The position numbers were made by a program, and so were the translations under genes. From an uncultured Cytophagaceae bacterium (GTDB taxonomy: Bacteria; Bacteroidota; Bacteroidia; Cytophagales; Spirosomataceae), in the NCBI GenBank assembly GCA_938008575.1, contig CALLKB010000227.1:1-34065 (forward strand): 34,065 nt of DNA. The letters run 5' to 3'. The notes under the pieces were generated by a model that was not told the DNA's origin, did not search any database, and saw only the letters and a program-made list of their open reading frames with translations. Positions 18,618-26,958 of this stretch are shown in pieces (the stretch's first letter is position 1; the number at the start of each line of letters is the position of its first letter).

Positions 18618-19625
18618 CTAAACGTGCATGCGGTTTTTGACCAAATCGATTGCTAGAAAAAATGCATGTAAAAACGAGCTTGGGTCAGCTTCATTTTTAC
18701 CCGCGATGTCATAAGCCGTTCCATGATCAGGTGATGTACGGATGATCGGTAAACCCGCCGTGAAATTCACACCCGTCTCAAAAGCAATGTATTTAAACGG
18801 AATCAATCCTTGGTCATGGTACATGCCCAAAACCCCATCAAATTCCTTGAATTGTGCTTTTCCGAAGAAGCCATCTGCCGGGTAAGGACCGAAAACCAAA
18901 ACACCTTTCTTGCGGTATTCTTCTATCACCGGTTGGATGATTTCCAGTTCTTCTTGACCTAATAAGCCCGACTCGCCTGCATGTGGATTCAATCCCAATA
19001 CGGCTAATTTGGGTTTCTCGATGGCAAAATCTTCTTGTAAACTCTGCAAGAAAACATCGATCTTATTTTTGATTAATTCCTTCGTCAAGGCTTTGCTGAC
19101 ATCTTGCAAGGGTAGGTGTCCCGTCGCAACGCCCATGCGGAAGCCTTCGCTCACCATCATCATCAAGGAGTTTTTCGCCTCGAAACGTTCGGTTAAGTAT
19201 TCGGTGTGGCCAGGGAATTTGAAGTCCTCCGACTGGATATTATGCTTATTGATAGGTGCAGTAACTAAGGCTGCCAATAATCCCTTGTCTAAATCTTGTG
19301 CGGCACGGTCTAAGCATGCAAATGCAGCTTTACCGGCTTCAGGGGTTACTTTTCCAGGTTCTACAACAGTGTTGGAATCGTCCCAACAAGTAATCAACGA
19401 AGTATGTCCTTCTGTTGCTTCTTCCATGGAAGCAATGCTTTTGATTGACCAATCTTGTAGATCTAATTGCTTTCGGTAGAATTTAATGACTTGTTGGGAG
19501 CCATAAATCACCGGTGTACACCATTTTAAGATACGCTGACTGCCTAAGGCTTTTAAAATGACTTCGGGACCGATACCGTTGTAGTCTCCTAAGGTTATGC
19601 CAATAAAAGGTTTCGTTGCGCTCAT
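18618..19625 (-). CDS. pdxA: 4-hydroxythreonine-4-phosphate dehydrogenase
   Basis: This 335-residue enzyme catalyses an oxidation and decarboxylation in the DXP-dependent route to pyridoxal phosphate. The N-terminus IGITLGDYNGIGPEV is the family's GD-x-x-GIGPE motif. The three metal ligands are present: His140 in FPGHTEYL, His215 in GLNPHAGESG, and His270 in MYHDQGLIPFK. The substrate/NAD region RTSPDHGTAYDIAG is also intact. It heads a minus-strand operon running pdxA, hydroxyacid dehydrogenase, mutS2 and TPR lipoprotein. The 198 bases upstream (19626-19823) are shared with the divergent pyruvate carboxylase gene; I see no sure promoter for pdxA there. Confidence 0.96.
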   Translation of the reverse strand: MSATKPFIGITLGDYNGIGPEVILKALGSQRILKWCTPVIYGSQQVIKFYRKQLDLQDWSIKSIASMEEATEGHTSLITCWDDSNTVVEPGKVTPEAGKAAFACLDRAAQDLDKGLLAALVTAPINKHNIQSEDFKFPGHTEYLTERFEAKNSLMMMVSEGFRMGVATGHLPLQDVSKALTKELIKNKIDVFLQSLQEDFAIEKPKLAVLGLNPHAGESGLLGQEELEIIQPVIEEYRKKGVLVFGPYPADGFFGKAQFKEFDGVLGMYHDQGLIPFKYIAFETGVNFTAGLPIIRTSPDHGTAYDIAGKNEADPSSFLHAFFLAIDLVKNRMHV

Positions 19626-19765
19626 ATAAAATGGGTGAATTTTGGGCTTGCAAGTTAAGAAATTTCACAGGAAGGATGTAGATATTTTTTTCGCCTTGAA
19701 TATTTTGGTAACGAAGCCTATAAAAATTGTAAATTTTCAAGTTTTGCCAAATAAAATAGCGGTCA

Positions 19766-19799
19766 TTGTACTTAAATCCCAATTAATTTATCATTTTTG
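19766..19799 (+). promoter_or_regulatory. Possible promoter for pyruvate carboxylase
   Basis: A -7-like box CATTTTTG (19792-19799, one mismatch to TAnnTTTG) has a TTG at 19766-19768, spaced 23 bases, a little long. The chosen ATG lies 24 bases beyond the box. Confidence 0.35.
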
Positions 19800-19823
19800 T
19801 TACAATGCACTAAAAATATTAGC

Positions 19824-22800
19824 ATGCCAAAATCATACGTTAAGAAAATCTCGAGTCTTCTCATCGCGAACCGCGGTGAAATTGCCATCCGTATCATGCG
19901 TGCCGCTTCTGAACTGGGAATCAGAACTGTTGCGGTTTACACCTTTGAGGATCGCTATTCTTTACACCGTTATAAAGCGGATGAGGCTTACCAAATCGGT
20001 AAGGACAATGAGCCATTAAAACCTTATTTGGATATCGAAGGACTGATTGCTTTGTGTAAGTCCAAAAAGATCGATGCCATTCATCCAGGTTATGGATTCT
20101 TATCAGAAAATGTTGGTTTAGCGCGTCGCTGCCGTGAAGAAGGCATCGTTTTCGTAGGTCCGTCTCCTGAAGCCATGAATGCATTAGGGGATAAAGTAGC
20201 TGCCAAAGTTGCTGCCTTGAAAGCCAATGTACCGATGATCCAAGATTCAAAAGGAGATATGTCGGTGTACGAAAATGCCTTATCCGAAGCCCGCCGTATC
20301 ACATTCCCAGTGATGGTGAAAGCCGCAGCTGGTGGAGGTGGTCGTGGAATGCGTGTTGTTCGTACGGAAGAGGAATTAGAAAAAGCACATTCAGAAGCGA
20401 AAAATGAGGCAAAAAACGCCTTTGGTGATGATACATTGTTCATCGAGAAATTCATCGATGATCCCAAGCATATTGAGGTTCAATTACTCGGTGACCAACA
20501 TGGTAATTTGGTTCACCTTTACGAACGTGATTGTTCCGTACAGCGCCGTTTTCAAAAGGTTGTTGAGGTTGCCCCTTCGTTTGGTTTAAAAGAAGAAACG
20601 AAGCAAAAATTGTACGCTTACGCTTTGTCAATCGGTAAGGCGGTTAATTATTACAATGCGGGAACGGTTGAGTTCTTGGTAGATAAAGATGAAAATATCT
20701 ATTTCATCGAAGTGAATCCGCGTATTCAAGTGGAACACACGATTACCGAAGAGGTAACTGGAATTGATATCGTGCGTACCCAAATCTTGGTTGCGCAAAA
20801 TTATAAATTATCCGATCCGGGTATTTTCATTCAAAACCAGGAAGATATTCCATTGAAGGGTTTTGCGATTCAGTGTCGGATTACCACAGAAGATCCATCG
20901 AATGGCTTTAAGCCCGATTTTGGTACAATCATTGCTTACCGTAATGCTGCCGGTTTTGGTATTCGTTTGGATGAAGGATCATCGTATCCAGGGGTTAAGA
21001 TTTCGCCCTATTTCGATTCAATGTTGGTAAAAGTTTCTGCCAAAGGCCGTACGCTACGTGGGGCCTCTGAGCGTTTGAACCGCGCATTGTCGGAGTTCCG
21101 TATTCGTGGAGTGAAAACCAATATTCCATTCTTGCGTAATGTGATCACGCATCCCGTGTTCCAAGAAGGAAATTGTACGGTTCCGTTTATCGCGAATCAT
21201 CCAGAATTATTTAACATTAAGCCTACACGTGACCGTTCAACAAAAGCTTTACGCTATTTGGGAGAGGTAATCGTGAATGGGAATCCGGACGTGAAAGTGA
21301 AGCCTACTGCTCCTTTCCGTACGCCAATTATCCCTTCAGTGGATGAGTTTGCGGAATTCCCTCGTGGACACAAACAATTATTGACAGAATTAGGACCTGA
21401 GCGTTTCGCGAAACACATTCGCGATTCGAAACAAGTTTTATTTACGGATACAACTTTCCGCGATGGACACCAATCGCTTTTGGCGACACGTGTTCGTACG
21501 CAAGATATGTTGGCAGTAGCATCAGGTTTCGCTAAAACCTTCCCGAATTTATTCTCGATGGAGGTATGGGGTGGTGCAACTTTTGATGTGGCGATGCGAT
21601 TCTTGCATGAATCTCCTTGGAAGCGTTTGGAAGAGTTCAGAGAGGCGATGCCAAACATGCTTTTACAGATGTTATTCCGTGGTTCCAATGCCGTGGGTTA
21701 TTCGGCTTATCCGGATAATTTAATCGAGAAGTTCGTAGAGAAATCATCCGAATCCGGGATCGATGTCTTCCGTATTTTCGATTCCTTGAACTGGATCGAT
21801 GCGATGAAGGTGTCCATCAAAGCGGTTCGTGAGCGCACGCCAGGTATTGCTGAGGCTGCGATTTGTTACACTGGTGATGTGTTTACGAATGAAAAGTACA
21901 ACATGCAGTATTATTTGGATTTAGCTCGCCAACTAGAAGATGCGGGAGCGCACATGCTTGCCATTAAAGATATGGCTGGTTTGTTACGTCCATTCCAGGC
22001 AGAGAAATTGGTTACTGAATTAAAGAAAGCGGTTGCTATACCGATTCACTTACATACGCATGATACAGCTTCGGTTCAATCGGCTACGTATTTGAAGGCG
22101 ATTGAGGCGGGTGTTGATGTGGTTGATGGGGCTTTGGCAGCGATGTCTGGCTTAACTTCCCAACCGAATTTAAACTCTTTGGTAGCGATGATGCAAGGTC
22201 ATCCTTACGATAGTGGTTTGGATTTGGATGCCATGAATGATTATTCCAATTATTGGGAAGCGGTTCGTACGATGTACTTTCCATTTGAGTCGGAATTAAA
22301 AGCAGGAACAGCAGAGGTTTATAATAATGAGATTCCGGGTGGGCAATACACCAACTTACGTGGTCAGGCGATTGCCTTGGGCGTAGGGGATAAGTTTGAA
22401 TTATTGAAGGATAATTATTCGGAAGCGAATAAGTTATTTGGTGATATTGTTAAGGTAACTCCATCTTCGAAAGTAGTAGGCGATATGGCCATTTTCATGA
22501 CGGCAAATAGCTTGTCGGCAGAAGATGTTTATGCCAAAGGTTCTACTTTATCTTTCCCAGAATCTGTGAAGGATTTCTTCAAAGGGGGATTGGGTCAACC
22601 TTATCAAGGTTTTCCAAAGCAATTGCAGGAAATCATCTTGAAAGGAGAAACGGCTTACGAAGGACGTCCGAACGATAACTTAGCGCCGATTGATTTTGAT
22701 AAGGATTATGCGGCATTTGTTGCGAAATTCCCTGACAATGAAGGAGGCTTCTTGGATTACTTGTCATACAAAATGTATCCAAAGGTTTACGAGGATTATT

Positions 22801-23684
22801 ATAAGAATCAAGCTTTGTATGGTGATTTGTCTGCGATGCCTACGCCAGCCTTTTTCTATGGCTTAAAGCAGGATGAGGAAATCATGATCACGATTGAGCC
22901 AGGTAAGACGATCATCGTGAAGTATTTATATATGTCAGACCCTGATGAATCCGGCTTACGAAACATTACGTTTGAATTGAATGGTCAAGCTCGCCGATTG
23001 AAAATCTTGGATAAGAACATCAAGGTTGAGCGTGCCCAACATGCCAAAGCGAAGGCCAAAGGAGATATTGGAGCACCTTTGCAAGGACGTTTGAGTCGTA
23101 TATTGGTGAAACCGGGTGAGGAAGTGAAGAAAAACGCTCCATTGTATGTGATTGAGGCGATGAAGATGGAGTCGATTGTTTCGGCGCCGTTTGAAGGGAT
23201 TATTGGAAACGTAGTCTTGAATGAAGGTACGGTCGTGGAGCAAGAGGATTTGGTATTGACTTTGGAAGAAGCCAAATTGCCAGAACCTGATGTAGAGGAA
23301 TACTTATTCGTATATGGAACTTTGCGTCGTGATTGTGGAAATGACTTACATCGCTTGATCGCTCGCAACTCGGATTATGTGGGCATGGCGACTTATCAAG
23401 GCCAAATGTATCAAGTGGCAGATTATCCGGGAATTATTCCTTCGGATGATGCCAAAGATCAGGTGGTTGGGGAGTTGTACTTGCTTTCAAACACGATCAA
23501 GTTGTTGAATGTCTTGGATGAATACGAGGAATTTGATCCAGAAAGCTCTGAGAAATCCTTATTTATACGTGAGCATGTGACGGTTAAATTAAAGGACAAG
23601 GAAATTACTTCATATGCATATCTTTACAATAAACCCGTTGATTCGAAGAAACGAATTGCTTCTGGGGATTATTTAAAAGGATAA
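19824..23684 (+). CDS. pyc: Pyruvate carboxylase with C-terminal gamma-glutamylcyclotransferase-like domain
   Basis: This 1286-residue protein converts pyruvate, bicarbonate and ATP to oxaloacetate. I start it at the ATG at 19824 (MPKSYVKKISSLLIANRGEI), not the TTG at 19797. In order: biotin carboxylase with the ATP-grasp loop AAAGGGGRGMRVV, a carboxyltransferase barrel starting at TTFRDGHQS (543-551) with the carboxylated lysine Lys715 in AIKDMAGLL, the PC tetramerisation region, and a biotinyl domain with Lys1114 in EAMKMES. Family proteins normally end soon after this, near 1145-1150. Here about 127 more residues follow in the same frame from 1159: YLFVYGTLRRD at the start and SGDYLKG at the end, the pattern of YtfP/GGCT-fold proteins. 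No stop or frameshift interrupts the join. The GDPD-like gene follows after four bases. Confidence 0.96.
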   Translation: MPKSYVKKISSLLIANRGEIAIRIMRAASELGIRTVAVYTFEDRYSLHRYKADEAYQIGKDNEPLKPYLDIEGLIALCKSKKIDAIHPGYGFLSENVGLARRCREEGIVFVGPSPEAMNALGDKVAAKVAALKANVPMIQDSKGDMSVYENALSEARRITFPVMVKAAAGGGGRGMRVVRTEEELEKAHSEAKNEAKNAFGDDTLFIEKFIDDPKHIEVQLLGDQHGNLVHLYERDCSVQRRFQKVVEVAPSFGLKEETKQKLYAYALSIGKAVNYYNAGTVEFLVDKDENIYFIEVNPRIQVEHTITEEVTGIDIVRTQILVAQNYKLSDPGIFIQNQEDIPLKGFAIQCRITTEDPSNGFKPDFGTIIAYRNAAGFGIRLDEGSSYPGVKISPYFDSMLVKVSAKGRTLRGASERLNRALSEFRIRGVKTNIPFLRNVITHPVFQEGNCTVPFIANHPELFNIKPTRDRSTKALRYLGEVIVNGNPDVKVKPTAPFRTPIIPSVDEFAEFPRGHKQLLTELGPERFAKHIRDSKQVLFTDTTFRDGHQSLLATRVRTQDMLAVASGFAKTFPNLFSMEVWGGATFDVAMRFLHESPWKRLEEFREAMPNMLLQMLFRGSNAVGYSAYPDNLIEKFVEKSSESGIDVFRIFDSLNWIDAMKVSIKAVRERTPGIAEAAICYTGDVFTNEKYNMQYYLDLARQLEDAGAHMLAIKDMAGLLRPFQAEKLVTELKKAVAIPIHLHTHDTASVQSATYLKAIEAGVDVVDGALAAMSGLTSQPNLNSLVAMMQGHPYDSGLDLDAMNDYSNYWEAVRTMYFPFESELKAGTAEVYNNEIPGGQYTNLRGQAIALGVGDKFELLKDNYSEANKLFGDIVKVTPSSKVVGDMAIFMTANSLSAEDVYAKGSTLSFPESVKDFFKGGLGQPYQGFPKQLQEIILKGETAYEGRPNDNLAPIDFDKDYAAFVAKFPDNEGGFLDYLSYKMYPKVYEDYYKNQALYGDLSAMPTPAFFYGLKQDEEIMITIEPGKTIIVKYLYMSDPDESGLRNITFELNGQARRLKILDKNIKVERAQHAKAKAKGDIGAPLQGRLSRILVKPGEEVKKNAPLYVIEAMKMESIVSAPFEGIIGNVVLNEGTVVEQEDLVLTLEEAKLPEPDVEEYLFVYGTLRRDCGNDLHRLIARNSDYVGMATYQGQMYQVADYPGIIPSDDAKDQVVGELYLLSNTIKLLNVLDEYEEFDPESSEKSLFIREHVTVKLKDKEITSYAYLYNKPVDSKKRIASGDYLKG

Positions 23685-23688
23685 TTTT

Positions 23689-24426
23689 ATGAAAAAGCTG
23701 CTTTTGTTGTTGATGATTTCCAGTACTGTTTGGGGTCAAAATTTGTTGACAAAAGCACATGCGCACAATGATTATGAACACGAGAGGCCTTTTTACGAGG
23801 CCTTTTCGTTGGGCTTTGGTTCCATTGAAGTGGATGTTTATGCGGTCAATGGCCAATTGTTGGTAGCCCATGATGTGAAGGATTTGAAAGCTTCAAGGAC
23901 CTTTCAGAATTTGTATTTAGATCCTTTAGTTCAAGTTTTAACTTCTGGAAAAGCGGGGAACTATCATCAATTATTGATTGATTCGAAAACCTCTGCGGAT
24001 TCAACTATGCCGTTATTATTGAAGGCTATTGAGCCATATAAAGATTTATTGCTCAAAAATAATTTCCGAATTGTCATTTCGGGTAATCGGCCTGCCGTTT
24101 CGGATTATGTCAAATTCCCGAATTGGATTACGTTTGACGGTCGGTCGAACGAGGAAGTACCTTCCTTTTTAGCATCCCATGTGGTTTTAGAAAGCGAGGC
24201 TTTTTATAAATTCGGCATTTGGAATGGGGCATCACCCATGTCACCTACATTGCGGACTAAATTGAAGAGCTATATCGATAAGGTACATGCTTCAGGCCGC
24301 AAAGTTCGTTTGTGGGCAACGCCGGAGGAATTGATGGCTTATCAGACTTTCTTGGATTTAGGCGTGGATTATATCGGGACTGATCAGTTGGTGGCTTTGG
24401 CGGAGTATTTGAAGGCAGCGCGTTAG
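23689..24426 (+). CDS. PLC-like / glycerophosphodiester phosphodiesterase-like secreted protein
   Basis: This 245-residue protein has a Sec signal peptide (MKKLLLLLMISSTVWG, cleavage near residue 17). It then has the start of the PLC-like TIM barrel: KAHAHNDYEHERPFYEA, with GFGSIEVDVYAVNGQLLVAH holding the metal/acid residues, and HDVKDL. A C-terminal segment, KVRLWATPE with LDLGVDYIGTDQL, matches the last strands of GDPD-type barrels. It resembles the subgroup of phosphatidylinositol-PLC/GDPD relatives found in Bacteroidota (AIM6-like), so a periplasmic or surface phosphodiester hydrolase is likely. Whether it is in the same transcript as pyruvate carboxylase (gap of four bases) by function or convenience is unclear. 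Confidence 0.82.
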   Translation: MKKLLLLLMISSTVWGQNLLTKAHAHNDYEHERPFYEAFSLGFGSIEVDVYAVNGQLLVAHDVKDLKASRTFQNLYLDPLVQVLTSGKAGNYHQLLIDSKTSADSTMPLLLKAIEPYKDLLLKNNFRIVISGNRPAVSDYVKFPNWITFDGRSNEEVPSFLASHVVLESEAFYKFGIWNGASPMSPTLRTKLKSYIDKVHASGRKVRLWATPEELMAYQTFLDLGVDYIGTDQLVALAEYLKAAR

Positions 24427-24430
24427 TGGG

Positions 24431-24458
24431 CAGTAATCAGTTGTCAGTGGTCAGTTTC
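24431..24458. repeat. 7-base tandem repeat, four units (CAGTnnn)
   Basis: Four heptamers in register: CAGTAAT, CAGTTGT, CAGTGGT, CAGTTTC. It begins four bases after the GDPD-like stop codon. The 320-base gap 24427-24746 carries three repeat types in total: this array, the hairpin module near 24500, and the arrays at 24661-24742. I see no gene in it. Confidence 0.82.
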
Positions 24459-24495
24459 CTGTTTTCATGTGATTGGCCGAAGTTATCATCGTTTA

Positions 24496-24520
24496 TGTAG
24501 AGACGCGATACCTCGCGTCT
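24496..24520. repeat. Hairpin module TGTAGAGACGCGATAC...CGCGTCT
   Basis: Arms AGACGCGA (24501-24508) and TCGCGTCT (24513-24520) form a perfect 8-base stem with loop TACC, preceded by TGTAG. The first 16 bases are identical to 10721-10736. A run of five T follows at 24522-24526, so it could act as a weak terminator of the pyruvate carboxylase transcript on the plus strand. Confidence 0.75.
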
Positions 24521-24660
24521 ATTTTTGGTAGATTTTCATGATATTTCTTTCCATTGACTTTAGCCTAGGGGAATAAAAGTATTTAGGTTATTCGCCATAG
24601 TTCTCTTTTTTATCTCTGATTTTTTTTGTTGTTTTAGAGGTAAAACCTATTTAAACATCT

Positions 24661-24695
24661 AACGTCCAACGACTAATGTCTAACGTCCAATCTCT
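24661..24695. repeat. 7-base tandem repeat, five units (AACGTCC family)
   Basis: Five heptamers: AACGTCC, AACGACT, AATGTCT, AACGTCC, AATCTCT. Shifted in phase they read GTCCAAC, GACTAAT, GTCTAAC, GTCCAAT, which makes them the same family as the array at 20-54. It continues directly into the next array. Confidence 0.82.
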
Positions 24696-24742
24696 TACCT
24701 CTTAACTCTTAACTCTTAACTCTTAACTCTTAACTCTCACCT
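24694..24742. repeat. 7-base tandem repeat, seven units (CTTAACT)
   Basis: The array reads CTTACCT, five identical copies of CTTAACT, then CTCACCT. It ends four bases before the ATG of the Tat-exported isomerase, exactly where a ribosome-binding site would be, so changes in copy number could alter translation of that gene. Confidence 0.93.
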
Positions 24743-24746
24743 CCCT

Positions 24747-25640
24747 ATGTTATCTCGTCGTCGCTTTCTTGCACAAAATTCATTATTAGCCCTCGCGGCA
24801 TTTTTACCTTCAGCAAAATCCAAGACCTATCGCTTGGGTTATTCGGCCATCACATGGGGTGGAAAGGATGAATTAGCTATTGAGGAATTGTCGGTATTAG
24901 GTTACAAAGGCATACAATTGCGTGCGAATACCTATGCGAAGTATAAAGATAATCCAAGCGATTTGAAGCAATTATTGGATGCCAAAGGTTTGTCTTTGGT
25001 TATGTTCTCGAGTGGAAATGTCGAAATTGATCCTGCGAAAATGGAAGCAAATGTGGCGATGCATGTAAATCATGCTCGATTTGTGAAAGCTTTGGGTGGT
25101 AGTTCGATTCAGTTAACGAATAGTTTACGAAAAAATAATGTGGCACCTACGGCAGATGAATTAGCCCGTTTGGCAGCAGCCATGAATGAAATAGGTGCTT
25201 TAACGAAAGAAATAGGTATTCAGGCAACTTATCACAATCACATGAATCAATATGGTGAGACACCTGAGGAGGTAGATGCTTTGGTTAAATCCATGGATCC
25301 CCAATATGTTCGTTTGTTATTAGACGTAGCACATTATCACCAAGGGGGAGGGAAACCTGCGGAGGCGGTGATAAAATACCAAAAGGTATTGCACAGTATG
25401 CACATCAAGGATGTAGAATGCCCAATCAAGGGAGATTCGAACCCTAAATCTTATAAATTCGTTGAATTAGGGCAAGGCAATGTTGACTTGGTTGGCGTTT
25501 TTGCTGCCATGGATAAAATAAAATTTGGTGGCTGGGCTATTGTTGAGTTGGATGCTGTTCCTGATAAAGCAAAATTACCTGTGCAATGCGCCCAGATTAG
25601 TAAAGATTTTTTACAAGGTAAAATTGCGTATCAATTTTAG
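24747..25640 (+). CDS. Sugar phosphate isomerase/epimerase family protein, Tat-exported
   Basis: This 297-residue TIM-barrel protein of the xylose-isomerase-like family has a twin-arginine signal at the start (SRRRFLAQN, then hydrophobic residues 12-20). It is therefore likely periplasmic, unlike cytoplasmic isomerases. Metal-site residues are recognisable: YHNHMN (His163, His165), LLDVAHYHQGGG (Asp193, His196), HSMHIKD (His219) and VELDA (Glu268). Sugar epimerases of this family also act on 3-keto sugars, which would fit with the Tat-exported Gfo/Idh enzyme and the DUF1080 protein elsewhere in the window; that link is inference. A 7-base tandem array ends four bases upstream of the ATG. A 24-base gap separates it from the MFS gene. 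Confidence 0.88.
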   Translation: MLSRRRFLAQNSLLALAAFLPSAKSKTYRLGYSAITWGGKDELAIEELSVLGYKGIQLRANTYAKYKDNPSDLKQLLDAKGLSLVMFSSGNVEIDPAKMEANVAMHVNHARFVKALGGSSIQLTNSLRKNNVAPTADELARLAAAMNEIGALTKEIGIQATYHNHMNQYGETPEEVDALVKSMDPQYVRLLLDVAHYHQGGGKPAEAVIKYQKVLHSMHIKDVECPIKGDSNPKSYKFVELGQGNVDLVGVFAAMDKIKFGGWAIVELDAVPDKAKLPVQCAQISKDFLQGKIAYQF

Positions 25641-25664
25641 TAAATTGCCGAATAAATTAATGAT

Positions 25665-26876
25665 ATGCTAAAAAAGCGCGACGCGGCTATAGGTTTTATA
25701 TTTGTTACCTTATTGATTGATGTGATGGGAATTGGAATCATTGTTCCGATGATGCCCACATTAATTCGGGGATTTACGGGAGGTGATTTAAGTGTTGCCT
25801 CGCAATATTCTGGTTGGTTGATGGCCTCTTATGCTATCATGCAATTTGTTTTTTCGCCCATTTTAGGGGGATTATCGGATCAATTCGGTCGGAGACCCGT
25901 TATTTTGGCATCCCTTTTTGGATTCTCATTGGATTATTTATTACTAGCAAACGCACCCAACATTACTTGGCTGTTCGTAGGTAGGATTCTTGCTGGGATT
26001 ACTGGGGCAAGTTTTACCACGGCTCAAGCCTATATCGCCGATGTATCAACGGCTGAAAATCGTGCCAAGAATTTTGGTATGGTTGGTGCTGCCTTTGGTT
26101 TAGGATTTATTGTGGGACCCGCCATTGGCGGTGCTTTGGGTAATATTGATGTGCATTTGCCATTTTATGCCTCAGCGGGTTTGACCATGCTGAATGCGCT
26201 TTATGGGTATTTTGTATTGCCGGAGTCCTTGAGTTTAGCGAATCGTCGACCGTTTAATTGGAAGCGCGCGAATCCGTTTGGGTCGCTAAAACACATGTCG
26301 CGTTATCATCCGCTCGTTTTAGGATTAATCGCTGGATATTTCTGTATTCAATTAGCGAGTCAGGCACATCCGAGTACTTGGTCCTATTTTACGATGAAAG
26401 TATTTAATTGGTCCCCAGATGAAGTCGGCTATTCCTTAGCTTTTGTAGGTTTAATCGTGGCCATTGTTCAAGGTGGATTGACTCGCGTGATTACCCCCAA
26501 AATAGGGGAGCGGAAAGCTATTTCATTTGGTTTGCTTTTGTGGGCTTCGGGTTTTTTACTTTTTGCCTTTGCCTCTAAATCTTGGATGATGTACGCATTT
26601 ATGGTTCCTTTCGGATTGGGAGGATTGGCGGGTCCGGCTTTGCAGAGCTTAATAACCCAACAAGTGGGGGCGAATGAGCAAGGCGAATTGCAGGGTGGCT
26701 TGACAAGTCTTCAATCCATTACCACGATTTTAGGTCCGCTTTTTGCATCGAACCTATTTGCTTATTTCACGACATCAGAGCATAATTTCCCTGGCGCCGC
26801 ATTCTTTGCAGCTGGGATTGTTGGGTTCCTTGCTTGGGGAATCATCATGCGTTCGATTCCGAAAAATAATCAGTAA
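25665..26876 (+). CDS. MFS transporter, TetA-like (TCR/Tet) family
   Basis: This 403-residue protein has about twelve transmembrane helices in two halves. The loop between helices 2 and 3 is the MFS motif A, GGLSDQFGRRPVIL, and helix 5 has the antiporter motif C-like GLGFIVGPAIGGALG. The order and the N-terminal DVMGIGIIVPMMPTLIR match the TetA branch of drug/proton antiporters. Substrate cannot be read; homologues in Bacteroidota are usually annotated as tetracycline-type efflux but often have other substrates, so resistance should not be assumed. It lies 24 bases after the isomerase gene and may be in the same transcript. Confidence 0.9.
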   Translation: MLKKRDAAIGFIFVTLLIDVMGIGIIVPMMPTLIRGFTGGDLSVASQYSGWLMASYAIMQFVFSPILGGLSDQFGRRPVILASLFGFSLDYLLLANAPNITWLFVGRILAGITGASFTTAQAYIADVSTAENRAKNFGMVGAAFGLGFIVGPAIGGALGNIDVHLPFYASAGLTMLNALYGYFVLPESLSLANRRPFNWKRANPFGSLKHMSRYHPLVLGLIAGYFCIQLASQAHPSTWSYFTMKVFNWSPDEVGYSLAFVGLIVAIVQGGLTRVITPKIGERKAISFGLLLWASGFLLFAFASKSWMMYAFMVPFGLGGLAGPALQSLITQQVGANEQGELQGGLTSLQSITTILGPLFASNLFAYFTTSEHNFPGAAFFAAGIVGFLAWGIIMRSIPKNNQ

Positions 26877-26958
26877 ACTGATAATTGGTTTGATTACATG
26901 TTTAGTGGAATGAAATATTGTTGTGAAATCAATACCTTTCGGAAAAAAATAAACCCTT

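Noticed and set aside
19797..19823. TTG start nine codons upstream of pyruvate carboxylase
   Set aside because: The added residues are unlike the family and overlap the promoter-like box.
19626..19823. Riboswitch or leader RNA in the pdxA/pyc gap
   Set aside because: I see no conserved riboswitch core or long stem; only promoter-like boxes.
24661..24742. Possible CRISPR-like array
   Set aside because: Units are only 7 bases with no spacers and no cas genes near; simple tandem repeats explain it.
25665..26876. Tetracycline resistance gene
   Set aside because: Family resemblance to TetA only; no known resistance-specific feature can be confirmed and the genomic context is ordinary.
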